From Microcaldota archaeon (lineage in GTDB: Archaea; Micrarchaeota; Micrarchaeia; Anstonellales; Bilamarchaeaceae), in contig JALWZW010000050.1 in the NCBI GenBank assembly GCA_026992595.1, positions 1 to 41,227 on the forward strand: a stretch of DNA of 41,227 nucleotides, given 5' to 3'. Positions 24,416 to 32,714 of the stretch are shown here, piece by piece. A model generated the notes under the pieces. The model had not been told where the DNA came from and did no database searches. It worked only from the letters and a program-made list of their open reading frames with translations. The position numbers and the translations under genes are program-made. Position 1 is the stretch's first letter. Each line of letters starts with the position of its first letter.

Positions 24416-27343
24416 ATGAGGCCCTATCCTTTAGTTGCGCTTTTATTTCTTTCTCTCTCTTACGCTGCAATTATAAACAGTTGCCAGTCCATCACTGCGT
24501 CTGGATATTATGAATTGGGCAACTCTTTGACAGATGGCGGCACCCCTTTTGGCTCTTTTGATGTTTGTATAAGAATAGCAAGCGATGATGTTACTCTTGA
24601 CTGCAAAGGATATAACATCACCGATAATGCGCCTTCTATAAGCTATGCTGCGGTTGCTATGGATAGCGTAAAAAATATCAACATCCAAAATTGCGTTTTT
24701 GAGCGCTATAACCATACCATCCATATTCAGAACTCTAAGAACATTGTTATACGCAATTCTCTCTTCTACCCTCCTGCGCCCGCTTCGCCTTCTGTGCATT
24801 CACGCTCTATCTATGTGGACGCTTCCTCTTTGGGCGACAATATTTCGGTCTCTAATGTAACATTTAAAGGAAATGAAAGCGCAACCGCTGCCTTTGCTTT
24901 TTATGGGAACGGCGCCAATGTTACCATCACCAACTCTACATTCTATAAATACTTTTTTGCGTTGGAGGTGGTGGGAGGCGTTGAGAATTTGACCATAAGC
25001 CGTAACAGTTTTAATCAAACTTTCCCTGTTCCTACTGTGGTGGAATATCTGCCCATTACAAACTTCAACACCACACGCTTTGTAAGGAACCGCATTTTTA
25101 GTTGCAAAGTTCGTTGTTTGCGGCCTCAAGGGGGAAGGTGGTTCATTGAGCATAATTTGTTTGAACTTGACCCTGTAGGCGCACACCCTATTCTTGCGAT
25201 AAACAACAATCTACTTCTCGTTTACAATAATACTTTTATAATCAAAAACTACACCGCTCTCTCTCCTTTTGCCTTAGCGATAGGTTTGCAGGATGTTAAT
25301 TATACTAATATAACGAAGGCATATATAGAAGGAAATGGGTATGCTGTAGGTGGTGTGGGCAGCGGGCCTGGCAGCTCTATCAACACCACCTATATTGAGC
25401 ATGTAGTTATGAATAATATCACAGGGAGAGGGATTGGGTTGGCTGATGTGAAAAAATTGGTGGTAAATGATGTAAATATAAGCTATGTTACGCCTTTAGG
25501 GCCTTTTGGCATTGGCCTTCTTTTTGCTAATGTGGGCGGGGATGTTGCAAATGTCCGCATTAAGGGCGCTCCTCAGGGTATGGTTTTTGACAAAAACAAC
25601 AACATTACTTTTAATAACATAATTATGGAGAATGGCTCTTTAGGGGTGTGGGTGTTTGAGTTTGCAAGCTCGCCTTCTAATCTTACTTTCAACAACCTCA
25701 CTGCAGCGCATTTTGACACTGCCATGAAGTTGGCTTCTTTCTATAACCTCACAATAAGAAATGGCCACTTTTATAACACTTCCACCGGCATCTGGGTTGC
25801 CTCTTATCCGTTTTTACCTGCCCTTAACCGCAACTTGGTATTTAATATTGCATTTGATAGACCTGCTGACGGCTTCACTGATTACACTAATCTAAGCTTA
25901 GTTGATGTGGTGTCTGGAAGTGAATCCTACAACATTTCCTGGTCCCCTCCTGTGCCTCCACCCCCCAACCTTACATCCTTTAATAACAAGTACATAGAAA
26001 TAATTAATGCCACTCCCACAAGCATAGACACTGTGGAGTGGCATTGGTTAGACAGCGAATTGGGAAGCTTTGATGAAACAGCATTTGAGTTGTGGAGTTA
26101 TAACGGGACAAATTGGACTATGAGGAGCAACACTCCAGACACAGTGCTTAACAAATTCACTTTAGCACCTCTTAACCAATTTAGCATCTTTGCCATTCTT
26201 GCCCCTCCGCCCACGCCCAGCGACGGAGGAGGCGGAGGAGGAGGTTTGGACAATCTTAATGTAGAACTATACACCGAGTGTAATTACAGCTATGTGAATG
26301 TAACATCAGGCGGAAATGCAGTAGATGGGGCATCTGTGCTTATAACAGACCTTTACGGCCTGCCTGTTGCTTCAGGGCAGACAGATAGCAACGGCATTCT
26401 GGGCTTTGCATCCTCCTGTGGTCAGGACCTTTGGATTAGAGTGAGCAAGAGCGGCTATTATCCTGAAAGCATAATAAGAAGCACCATTGACTGCTCTCAA
26501 TGTGTAAGCCCCTGCCCGCCGGGCCAACAGCTTATAAATGGCAGTTGCCAAAGCCCACCCCCGCCAGATTGCGGCTGCGGCTATTTTGATGCTGATTTGC
26601 AGCAATGCGTAGCATTCCAATGCTGCTCTGATGCTGATTGCCCTCAGGGCTATGGCTGTGTGGATAACAGCTGCCAACCCCAGGGCTGTTTAAGCAATGA
26701 GGATTGCAGAGAGGAGGAGTACTGCGATATCCCGCCCAATGCTTTGGTGGGCAGTTGCAAGCAGGTGGAGGGGGTGTGCGGCTATCCCGCTAACCACACT
26801 TGGATTATGTATGAGTGTGGAGAGGAAGAGGGCTGCCCCTCGTGCAGCAGAGGGGTTTGTGAGAACAGGCAATGCATTATTTACAGCATAGAATGCCCTG
26901 AGCAGGTGCAGGAGGGAGAGGAGATTGTGTGCGAGGTGAGGCGGGATGGCAGTTTATGCAGCAACTGTGAGGTGCTGGTTAAAGACCCGGAGCAGGTGAG
27001 GAGAAGCTTTGCTACAGACAGCCAGGGGCTGCTTAGGATTAAGGCAGAAAAGATAGGGGCTTATCTCTTTGAGGTGGGCGGCTCTACTGCAACCACAGAG
27101 GTTTATAGAATAATAAAGGAGAAAGAGGAGGGGGTGCCTTGGCTGCAAATATGCTTAGCGGTGTTGGCGCTGCTGCTGCTTGCGCTCTGGTGCTGGAGGA
27201 GGAAGAAGGCAGAGGAAGAGAGGATAAAGAAGCTTTATAAAGAAGGGAAGATTAGCAAGAGGGCGATGGAGAGGATGCTGGAGGAGTTGAAGAAAAAGCA
27301 CTGCTGGGAGAAGTTTGAGGAGGAGGAAGAAAAATTAAAATAA
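24416..27343 (+). CDS. Large surface protein: beta-helix, Cys-rich region, C-terminal membrane anchor
   Basis: The 975-residue product starts with a signal peptide (MRPYPLVALLFLSLSYA). Residues from about 60 to 500 carry Asn-rich imperfect repeats of the NosD/right-handed beta-helix type, with many N-x-S/T sequons. A short Gly run (near 603) links to a carboxypeptidase-regulatory-like beta-sandwich. A Cys-rich region (about 690-840) and a second beta-sandwich follow, then one membrane helix (about 908-926) and a basic/acidic coiled-coil cytoplasmic tail of about 45 residues. This is the layout of an archaeal adhesin or surface-layer-associated protein. The ATG at 24416 is preferred over one at 24353 because it starts the signal peptide. 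Binding partner unknown. Confidence 0.8.
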   Translation: MRPYPLVALLFLSLSYAAIINSCQSITASGYYELGNSLTDGGTPFGSFDVCIRIASDDVTLDCKGYNITDNAPSISYAAVAMDSVKNINIQNCVFERYNHTIHIQNSKNIVIRNSLFYPPAPASPSVHSRSIYVDASSLGDNISVSNVTFKGNESATAAFAFYGNGANVTITNSTFYKYFFALEVVGGVENLTISRNSFNQTFPVPTVVEYLPITNFNTTRFVRNRIFSCKVRCLRPQGGRWFIEHNLFELDPVGAHPILAINNNLLLVYNNTFIIKNYTALSPFALAIGLQDVNYTNITKAYIEGNGYAVGGVGSGPGSSINTTYIEHVVMNNITGRGIGLADVKKLVVNDVNISYVTPLGPFGIGLLFANVGGDVANVRIKGAPQGMVFDKNNNITFNNIIMENGSLGVWVFEFASSPSNLTFNNLTAAHFDTAMKLASFYNLTIRNGHFYNTSTGIWVASYPFLPALNRNLVFNIAFDRPADGFTDYTNLSLVDVVSGSESYNISWSPPVPPPPNLTSFNNKYIEIINATPTSIDTVEWHWLDSELGSFDETAFELWSYNGTNWTMRSNTPDTVLNKFTLAPLNQFSIFAILAPPPTPSDGGGGGGGLDNLNVELYTECNYSYVNVTSGGNAVDGASVLITDLYGLPVASGQTDSNGILGFASSCGQDLWIRVSKSGYYPESIIRSTIDCSQCVSPCPPGQQLINGSCQSPPPPDCGCGYFDADLQQCVAFQCCSDADCPQGYGCVDNSCQPQGCLSNEDCREEEYCDIPPNALVGSCKQVEGVCGYPANHTWIMYECGEEEGCPSCSRGVCENRQCIIYSIECPEQVQEGEEIVCEVRRDGSLCSNCEVLVKDPEQVRRSFATDSQGLLRIKAEKIGAYLFEVGGSTATTEVYRIIKEKEEGVPWLQICLAVLALLLLALWCWRRKKAEEERIKKLYKEGKISKRAMERMLEELKKKHCWEKFEEEEEKLK

Positions 27344-27421
27344 AACCACTCCCGCAGGCCATTTAATCAAACCTTTACCCCAAAAACCCCAAACCGTACG
27401 CTCTTCCTCAGGTGTTTTTGA

Positions 27422-27462
27422 TCAAACTTTTGACCTTAGAATAACAGTAGAAAAAAGTTTGA
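27422..27462. repeat. 10-bp inverted repeat upstream of the ribosomal promoter
   Basis: TCAAACTTTT (27422-27431) and AAAAGTTTGA (27453-27462) are perfect complements with a 21-nt gap. They lie between the end of the surface-protein gene and the TATA-like box of the ribosomal operon. They could be a terminator hairpin for the former or an operator for the latter. Confidence 0.6.
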
Positions 27463-27478
27463 GGGGAAAAGGATAAAC

Positions 27479-27487
27479 ATTTTTAAA
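27479..27487 (+). promoter_or_regulatory. TATA-like box for the ribosomal protein operon
   Basis: ATTTTTAAA is centred at about 27483. Transcription would start near 27509, exactly where the structured leader begins. Confidence 0.55.
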
Positions 27488-27510
27488 CCCCTCGGGGTAT
27501 ATGAAATATT

Positions 27511-27575
27511 GCGCGGCCTTTTTAGGCGCCTCATTATGAGGTCCCCGCTGAGCAAAAAAGGGGCGACGCGCGGAG
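27511..27575 (+). promoter_or_regulatory. Compact structured 5' leader of the ribosomal operon
   Basis: The segment can fold as a four-way junction. The closing stem is GCGCG (27511-27515) with CGCGC (27567-27571). Three hairpins fill it: GCCT-TTTT-AGGC (27516-27527), CCTCA-TTA-TGAGG (27529-27541), and CCCCGC/GC/GGGG (27543-27563) with a TGA loop and an A6 bulge. The only ribosome-binding-like GGAG (27572-27575) follows the closing stem at once. Most other genes in the window look leaderless, so a folded leader here suggests regulation, possibly by an encoded ribosomal protein. Confidence 0.55.
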
Positions 27576-27584
27576 TTGGTGTGT

Positions 27585-28505
27585 GTGGTGGATATTAGAA
27601 GACCGAGAAGAGGTTCAATGGCGTTTAGGCCAAGAAAGAGGGCTGAACATCAGCGCATAAATTGGGTCCCTCATCCTGAAAAAAGAGTGTTGGGATTTGC
27701 TGGTTATAAAGTAGGGATGGTTCAACTTGCTTACATAGATGATAGCAACAGCCCCACTAAGGGACAGGAAGTGGTAGGCGCAGGCACTGTGGTAGAGGTC
27801 CCTCCTTTAACAGTGTATGGAATGCGCCTTTATGCAGGTAAGCGCTCTATAGGGGATGTTCTTACAGAGGATGAAAATATTCTTAAAATGCTTGGCGGCA
27901 AGCATAAGGCGGGCTGTGAGGGAAAGGCAGAAGATGTGCGCCTTCTCGCTTTTACCGCCCCCTCTAAAACAACTATAGGTAAAAAGCATATTGAGCGTTT
28001 AGAGATTGGGTGCGGTGGGGGAAGCGTGGATGAGAAATTAGAGTTGGCGCGCTCCCTTTTAGGAAAGCAATTGCGCTTTTCTGATGTGTTTAAGTCGGGC
28101 GAATATGTGGATGTGGTGAGTATCACTAAAGGAAAAGGTTGGCAGGGCGCAGTTAAAAGGTTTGGTGTAAAAAAGCAACGGAGAAAGGCAACAGGTAGAG
28201 TGAGGCATGTTGGTACTTTAGGTCCTTTCCACCCTCCTTATGTGATGTACACCGTTCCTCAAGCAGGGCAGATGGGCTACCATAAGCGTACAGAATTGAA
28301 TAAAAGAATAATGCTCATGGGTGATGACCCTTCTAAAATAAACAGGCCGGGCGGCTTTGCGCACTATGGAGTGGTGAAAAATGATTATGTGGTGCTTAAG
28401 GGCTCCATTCCTGGCCCTGCCAAGCGGCTTGTTAAAATGCGCCTTGCGGTGAGGCCGCCCACTAAAGATGTGAAAGAGGTTAAGGTGAATGAGGTGATCT
28501 TGTGA
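27585..28505 (+). CDS. rpl3: Ribosomal protein uL3
   Basis: The first gene of the operon encodes 306 residues of archaeal-type uL3, with RRPRRGSMAFRPRKRA at the N-terminus, the GFAGYKVGM segment and the KGKGWQGAVKRFG loop. The start is ambiguous: TTG 27576, GTG 27579, GTG 27585 and GTG 27588 are all in frame. GTG 27585 is 9 nt from GGAG (27572-27575) and gives the usual short N-terminus. No ATG is available, so weak-start translation may be part of its control. Confidence 0.95.
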   Translation: MVDIRRPRRGSMAFRPRKRAEHQRINWVPHPEKRVLGFAGYKVGMVQLAYIDDSNSPTKGQEVVGAGTVVEVPPLTVYGMRLYAGKRSIGDVLTEDENILKMLGGKHKAGCEGKAEDVRLLAFTAPSKTTIGKKHIERLEIGCGGGSVDEKLELARSLLGKQLRFSDVFKSGEYVDVVSITKGKGWQGAVKRFGVKKQRRKATGRVRHVGTLGPFHPPYVMYTVPQAGQMGYHKRTELNKRIMLMGDDPSKINRPGGFAHYGVVKNDYVVLKGSIPGPAKRLVKMRLAVRPPTKDVKEVKVNEVIL

Positions 28506-29248
28506 AAGTGCCTTTATATTCTTTAGAGGGAAAAGAGATTGACCAAATAGCGCTTCCCGCCCTATTCCAAACTCCTTTGCGTCCTGATTTGATAAGAAGG
28601 GCGGTGCTAAGCGAAGAAAGTTATGAAAAGCAGCCAAAAGGCAATTATAGATATGCAGGTTTAGAAACCTCTGCTAAATACCGCGGTAGAAAGGACACTT
28701 ACGCAACCATTAAAAATAGAGGTATTCCTCACCTTCCGCATGAGGTGCTTCCTAAAGGGCGCTTTGGTAAAGTTAAAAGGGTGCCTCATGCGGTGAAAGG
28801 AAGACGCGCCCATCCCCCTAAAGTGAATAAAAAGATTCACGAAGAGATTAATAGAAAGGAGTATCGCTTGGCGCTTGCCTCTGCCCTTTCTTACACCGCT
28901 CACAGCGAACAGGTCTCTTCGCGCATGGGTGTAAAATATGAAAAAGCGCTACCCATTGTGGTGGAAGATAAAATAGAAAAACTCTCAAAAACAAAGGAGG
29001 CGGTGGCGCTTTTTAAGGCGTTGGGCTTGGAGCAGTTGTTGGCAAAGGCAAAGGAAAAAGGGTCAAAAGCGCCTTTGATAGTTCTTAAGGAAGGCAACAA
29101 AAAATTTGCACAAAACCTCCCGGGCGTGGATGTGGTTCATGTAGATGAACTTCTTGTAAAGCATTTAGCGCCCGGCACCCATCCAGGGCGTTTAACTGTT
29201 TTTTCTGCTTCTGCGATTAAAGAGATAGAAAGGAGGTTTAAAGAATGA
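28502..29248 (+). CDS. rpl4: Ribosomal protein uL4
   Basis: The 248-residue product is archaeal/eukaryotic-type uL4, with YSLEGKEIDQIALP at the N-terminus, the long RNA-binding loop around YRYAGLETSAKYRGRK and a C-terminal GVDVVHVDELLVKHLAPG block. It starts with GTG overlapping the uL3 stop (GTGA), with GAGGTGA just upstream. Confidence 0.95.
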   Translation: MKVPLYSLEGKEIDQIALPALFQTPLRPDLIRRAVLSEESYEKQPKGNYRYAGLETSAKYRGRKDTYATIKNRGIPHLPHEVLPKGRFGKVKRVPHAVKGRRAHPPKVNKKIHEEINRKEYRLALASALSYTAHSEQVSSRMGVKYEKALPIVVEDKIEKLSKTKEAVALFKALGLEQLLAKAKEKGSKAPLIVLKEGNKKFAQNLPGVDVVHVDELLVKHLAPGTHPGRLTVFSASAIKEIERRFKE

Positions 29249-29496
29249 TTATAATAGAACCTGTTAAAACAGAAAAGGCGATAAAGCAAATTGAGGAGCA
29301 AAACACCCTTACTTTCATAGTGTCTGACAGAGCTACTAAGAAGGAGATAAAGGAAGAAGTGGAGCGTTTGTTTGGCGTAAAAGTAAAAAATGTGCGCACG
29401 CAAATAACTTCTAAAGGCAAAAAGAGGGCTTTTGTGCGCTTGGAGAAGGAGCATAAGGCAGAAGATGTGGCCCTTAAGCTTAAGATGATTGGTTGA
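29245..29496 (+). CDS. rpl23: Ribosomal protein uL23
   Basis: The 83-residue product is a compact archaeal uL23, with PVKTEKAIKQIE at the N-terminus and VERLFGVKVKNVRT in the middle. uL23 sits by the exit tunnel and contacts signal recognition particle and the translocon. GGAGGT (29232-29237) lies 7 nt before an ATG that overlaps the uL4 stop (ATGA). Confidence 0.95.
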   Translation: MIIIEPVKTEKAIKQIEEQNTLTFIVSDRATKKEIKEEVERLFGVKVKNVRTQITSKGKKRAFVRLEKEHKAEDVALKLKMIG

Positions 29497-29508
29497 TGGT
29501 GGTATGTT

Positions 29509-30258
29509 ATGGGTAAAAGATTAAAGCAGCAAAGGAGAGGGAAGGGAACTCCCCGCTACCGTGCCCCTAGCCACAGGTATAAAGCTGATTTAAGGTTTAG
29601 AACTTATGATGATGTGGAAAAGACAGGGATGCTGAGGGCTAAAGTGCTGAGATTTGTGGATGACCCTGCAAGGACCGCGCTTTTAATGGAAGTGCAGTAT
29701 GATAATGGGGAGAAAGGATTTTTGCTTGCCCCTGAAGGCATCGCGATAGGGGATGAATTTGATGTGGGGGCGCAGGGAAAAATAAGGTTGGGAAGCGTCC
29801 TTCCCCTTTATTCCATTCCTGAAGGATTTTATGTGTATAACATTGAGAAGGAGCCGGGAGATGGCGGCAAGTTTGTAAGAAGTTCTGGCTCTTTCGGCAT
29901 TCTTATTTCAAAAGAGGAGGGAAAGGCATACATCCAGTTGCCCAGCAAGAGAAAGATTGTGGTTTCTACAGAATGCAGGGCGCAGATTGGCGTGGTCGCT
30001 GGTGCAGGAAGGGTAGAGCCACCGCTTTTAAAGGCAGGGAATAATTATTATAAAAAGAAGGCACAAAATAAATTGTGGCCTGTTGTGAGAGGTGTCCATC
30101 AGGCCGCTTACAATCACCCTCATGGTGGTAAGCAGCACCATGCAGGTAAGCCCACCACAGTGGCGCGCGGAACTCCGCCCGGCGCAAAAGTTGGTCATAT
30201 TGCTGCTAGGAGAACTGGTAGGAGAAAAGGTAAAAAAAGCAAGGGTGAATCTGCATGA
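29509..30258 (+). CDS. rpl2: Ribosomal protein uL2
   Basis: The 249-residue product is archaeal uL2, with QQRRGKGTPRYRAPSHRYK at the N-terminus and the near-invariant GVHQAAYNHPHGGKQH segment near the peptidyl transferase centre. The C-terminal tail is rich in Arg/Lys/Gly. It starts 12 nt after uL23 and its stop overlaps uS19. Confidence 0.96.
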   Translation: MGKRLKQQRRGKGTPRYRAPSHRYKADLRFRTYDDVEKTGMLRAKVLRFVDDPARTALLMEVQYDNGEKGFLLAPEGIAIGDEFDVGAQGKIRLGSVLPLYSIPEGFYVYNIEKEPGDGGKFVRSSGSFGILISKEEGKAYIQLPSKRKIVVSTECRAQIGVVAGAGRVEPPLLKAGNNYYKKKAQNKLWPVVRGVHQAAYNHPHGGKQHHAGKPTTVARGTPPGAKVGHIAARRTGRRKGKKSKGESA

Positions 30259-30662
30259 TTAAGAAAGATGTGTGGAGAGGTATTCCAGAGGAAAAAATCT
30301 CTTCTTTAAGCATTGAGGAGTTTGTTAAATTAATTCCTGCAAGAGAGAGGAGAACGGTTTTAAGGGCCGTAAGCGGTAAGAATAAGCGGTTTAAGCAGTT
30401 GATAGATAAGGTGAGGAAATTGAAGGCACAGGGAAAGGCAAACAAAGTGATAAGAACCCATGTGCGCTCTGCAGTCATTCTTCCTGAATGGTTAGGATTG
30501 ACTTTTGGAGTACACAATGGCAAAGAGTTTAAAAAGGTGGAGATCACCCTTCACCGCATAGGAAAGAGGTTAGGCGACTTCTCACACACCACAGGTAGGG
30601 TGGTCCATTCAGGGCCTGGTGTAGGTGCTACTAGAGGTTCTAAATTTGTGCCCCTGAAGTGA
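30255..30662 (+). CDS. rps19: Ribosomal protein uS19
   Basis: The 135-residue product is archaeal uS19, with VWRGIPEEKISSLSIEEFV at the N-terminus and the conserved LGDFSHTTGRVVHSGPGVG near the C-terminus. The ATG overlaps the uL2 stop (ATGA). Confidence 0.96.
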   Translation: MIKKDVWRGIPEEKISSLSIEEFVKLIPARERRTVLRAVSGKNKRFKQLIDKVRKLKAQGKANKVIRTHVRSAVILPEWLGLTFGVHNGKEFKKVEITLHRIGKRLGDFSHTTGRVVHSGPGVGATRGSKFVPLK

Positions 30663-30666
30663 TAGT

Positions 30667-31131
30667 ATGAAAGGATACACACACGCGCCTGATGAAAAAT
30701 GCGCTTATGCAAGGTTGGAAGGAGTGAATGCCTCTTACAAAGACCTTTCCGAGGTATGCGGAGTGATTAGACGCAAAAGAGTGGAATGGGCAGTTTCCTT
30801 TTTGCAAAAGGCGGCTGCGGGCGAGGTGCCTGTAAGGTACAGGCGCCACAACAAAAAACTTGCTCACAGAAGAGAATTGGGAGGTAAAAAGGGAAGGTAC
30901 CCCAAGAAAGCCGCTAAAATAGTGCTCAAAGTGCTGAAGAGCGCTTTGGCTAATGGGATAAATAAAGGTTTAGGTGAAAAATATGTGGTAAGGTCTGCGG
31001 TGGCCAACAAAAAACACATCTACCCGCGCGTGGCGCCTAAGGGCAGATGGGCAAGGTCTTATTTGGAAACCGCGCGCGTGGAAATTGTTTTGGAGGCGGT
31101 TAATGATGATACATCAAGAAAAGTTGATTGA
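30667..31131 (+). CDS. rpl22: Ribosomal protein uL22
   Basis: The 154-residue product is archaeal/eukaryotic-type uL22, with KDLSEVCGVIRRKRVEWAV, the YRRHNKKLAHRREL loop and IYPRVAPKGRWAR in the tunnel-facing hairpin. It overlaps uS3 by 29 nt. Confidence 0.95.
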   Translation: MKGYTHAPDEKCAYARLEGVNASYKDLSEVCGVIRRKRVEWAVSFLQKAAAGEVPVRYRRHNKKLAHRRELGGKKGRYPKKAAKIVLKVLKSALANGINKGLGEKYVVRSAVANKKHIYPRVAPKGRWARSYLETARVEIVLEAVNDDTSRKVD

Positions 31132-31930
31132 AGAGCCGTTTGAGAAGTTGCAGATAATGCGCTATTTGGAGCAGCGTTTAGAGAGGGCAGGATTGGCAAG
31201 CGTGGATATTCAAAGAACGCCTATCATGACAAGGATTGCGGTAGAAGTGGTTAATCCCGCAAGGATTATAGGAAAGAAGGGGCGGTTGATAAATGAGCTT
31301 ACAGAGGAAATAAAGCGGAAGTTTAATTTAGACAACCCTCAAATAACGGTTATTCAGATTAAAAACCCTTATTTAGAGCCGCGCATTGTGGCAAAAAAGG
31401 CGGCGCGCTATATAGAGATGGGTAAAAAGGTGCGCGCTGTTCTCCACTCTATGTTGAGGGAGATTATAAAATCAGGTGCGTTGGGCGCGGAAATTGTGGC
31501 TGCAGGAAAGATAGGTGCAAAAGGTGCAAGGGCGAAGAAATTGAGAGTAAGGGCTGGTTATATTCCTAAAGCAGGGGAGCCGGTAAGGGCGGTAAAGGAG
31601 GCCCACATTGCTGCAAACACGCGTTCTGGTGTGATTGGGGTTTTAGTGAGAATTGTGCCGCCGGGTACCGAGTTCCCGGATAAAAAGGTGGAAAAGGAGG
31701 TTGTGCTTCCTAAGGTGATAGAAAGCGCTCCTTCTATTGAAAAGAGGAAAGAGAGCAGGGAGGTGGAAAAAGGAGAAAGCAAGAAAGAGGAAAGCAAAGA
31801 AGTGAAAGAAGGGGGCGAGAAGGGAGAGGAAAAGGGCAAGGGAGAAAAAAAGGAAGCGGAGAGAAAGGAAGGAAGTAGCGAGGGCAAGGAGGAAAAGGAG
31901 GTAGAGCATGGAAGTGGAAAAGGAAATTGA
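31103..31930 (+). CDS. rps3: Ribosomal protein uS3 with long charged C-terminal tail
   Basis: The 275-residue product has the N-terminal KH domain with its IGKKG loop (57-61) and the C-terminal uS3 domain (KLRVRAGYIPKAGEP, VLVRIVPPG). The last 70 residues are almost only Glu, Lys, Gly and Ser, a low-complexity tail absent from most homologues. GGAGG (31092-31096) lies 6 nt before ATG 31103; ATG 31106 is also possible, and an upstream in-frame TTG at 31085 is unlikely. The tail also contains the uL29 ribosome site. Confidence 0.95.
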   Translation: MMIHQEKLIEEPFEKLQIMRYLEQRLERAGLASVDIQRTPIMTRIAVEVVNPARIIGKKGRLINELTEEIKRKFNLDNPQITVIQIKNPYLEPRIVAKKAARYIEMGKKVRAVLHSMLREIIKSGALGAEIVAAGKIGAKGARAKKLRVRAGYIPKAGEPVRAVKEAHIAANTRSGVIGVLVRIVPPGTEFPDKKVEKEVVLPKVIESAPSIEKRKESREVEKGESKKEESKEVKEGGEKGEEKGKGEKKEAERKEGSSEGKEEKEVEHGSGKGN

Positions 31931-32075
31931 AAAGTTGGAAAGGGCAATATTGGAATTAAGGGCGCAGGGAGAAAAAAGCAAGATAAAACCGCTCAAAAAG
32001 CGCATAGCAGCGCTTAAACTTCAGTTATCGAGCAGCAAGGGAGGGAAAGGGAGCAATGAAAATAAGAGCGGCTAA
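31908..32075 (+). CDS. rpl29: Ribosomal protein uL29
   Basis: This is a short gene of 55 residues: a helical hairpin with EIEKLERAILELRAQGEKSK and a PLKKRIAALKLQL second helix. That matches the uL29 pattern and its expected place directly after uS3. GGAGG at 31897-31901 is 6 nt before the ATG, inside the uS3 tail. It overlaps uS3 by 23 nt. Sequence similarity to typical uL29 is modest; synteny supports the call. Confidence 0.8.
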   Translation: MEVEKEIEKLERAILELRAQGEKSKIKPLKKRIAALKLQLSSSKGGKGSNENKSG

Positions 32076-32127
32076 CCGAAACATTTAAAAATACTCAAAG
32101 CCACTACTTATATAGGTGATAGCAGAG

Positions 32128-32430
32128 ATGGAGAAATGTTTGAAATGTGGTTTGGATAAGGACCTTTGCGTTTGTGAAGTGCTTGATAAGGAGGCAGCAA
32201 CTAAAATAAAGGTTTACACCACTAAAAAGAAATTTAGAAAATTGGTTACTATTATAGAAGGGATTGATAAATCTCAATTGGCCAAAACCACTAAAGAGTT
32301 GAAGCAAAAGTTGGCATGCGGCGGCACTGCAAAAGACGGCTTAATAATTTTGCAAGGAGACCACAAGGCAAAGGTTAAAGAAGTGCTTAAAAAGTTTGGC
32401 TATCCTTCTGAAAATATAGAAGTGACTTGA
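32128..32430 (+). CDS. Translation initiation factor aIF1 (SUI1)
   Basis: The 100-residue product has an N-terminal zinc-ribbon-like CLKCG/LCVCE set and the SUI1 fold with a KKKFRKLVTIIEG strand, the GGTAKDG loop and the ILQGDHKAKVKEVL helix. It selects start codons on the small subunit. ATG 32128 lies 8 nt after GGTGA (32115-32119); the GTG at 32116 is an alternative. ATTTAAAAATA near 32090 may be an internal promoter. Confidence 0.93.
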   Translation: MEKCLKCGLDKDLCVCEVLDKEAATKIKVYTTKKKFRKLVTIIEGIDKSQLAKTTKELKQKLACGGTAKDGLIILQGDHKAKVKEVLKKFGYPSENIEVT

Positions 32431-32714
32431 TGAGAGCAAAACTTCTTCCTTACTCTACTTTTATTGGCTATGAAGTGGAAGTAATAAATGCAACCAACCC
32501 TTCTTTAATAGGGATTAAGGGCAAGGTGGTGGATGAGACAAAAAATCTGCTTATTGTGAAAACTGAAAAAAAAGAGGTGAAGGTCCCTAAAAACAACGCG
32601 GTTTTTAGATTTTATTTAAATAATGAATATGTGGATGTTAGCGGTTGGGCAATCTCTTTCCGTCCCCACGAAAGGCCTAAAAAGGTGAAAGAATGGAGGT
32701 TGTTATCGCCTTAG
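32430..32714 (+). CDS. rnp1: RNase P protein component 1 (Rnp1/Rpp29)
   Basis: The 94-residue product is the Sm-like beta-barrel of archaeal Rnp1, with FIGYEVEVINATNPSLIG, GIKGKVVDETKN and a KVPKNNAVFRFYL strand. It helps RNase P trim tRNA 5' ends. The ATG shares a base with the aIF1 stop (TGATG). In most archaea the next gene is uS17; here it is an unknown membrane protein. Confidence 0.92.
   Translation: MRAKLLPYSTFIGYEVEVINATNPSLIGIKGKVVDETKNLLIVKTEKKEVKVPKNNAVFRFYLNNEYVDVSGWAISFRPHERPKKVKEWRLLSP

Noticed and set aside
27511..27575. The uL3 leader fold as a tRNA or known riboswitch
   Set aside because: It is cloverleaf-like, but there is no T-loop, anticodon loop or acceptor end, and it matches no riboswitch consensus I know.
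31558..31947. Minus-strand open frame of 129 codons opposite the uS3 tail
   Set aside because: It is the reverse of a Lys/Glu-rich purine tract, giving a Ser/Phe/Leu/Pro-rich peptide; an artefact of composition.
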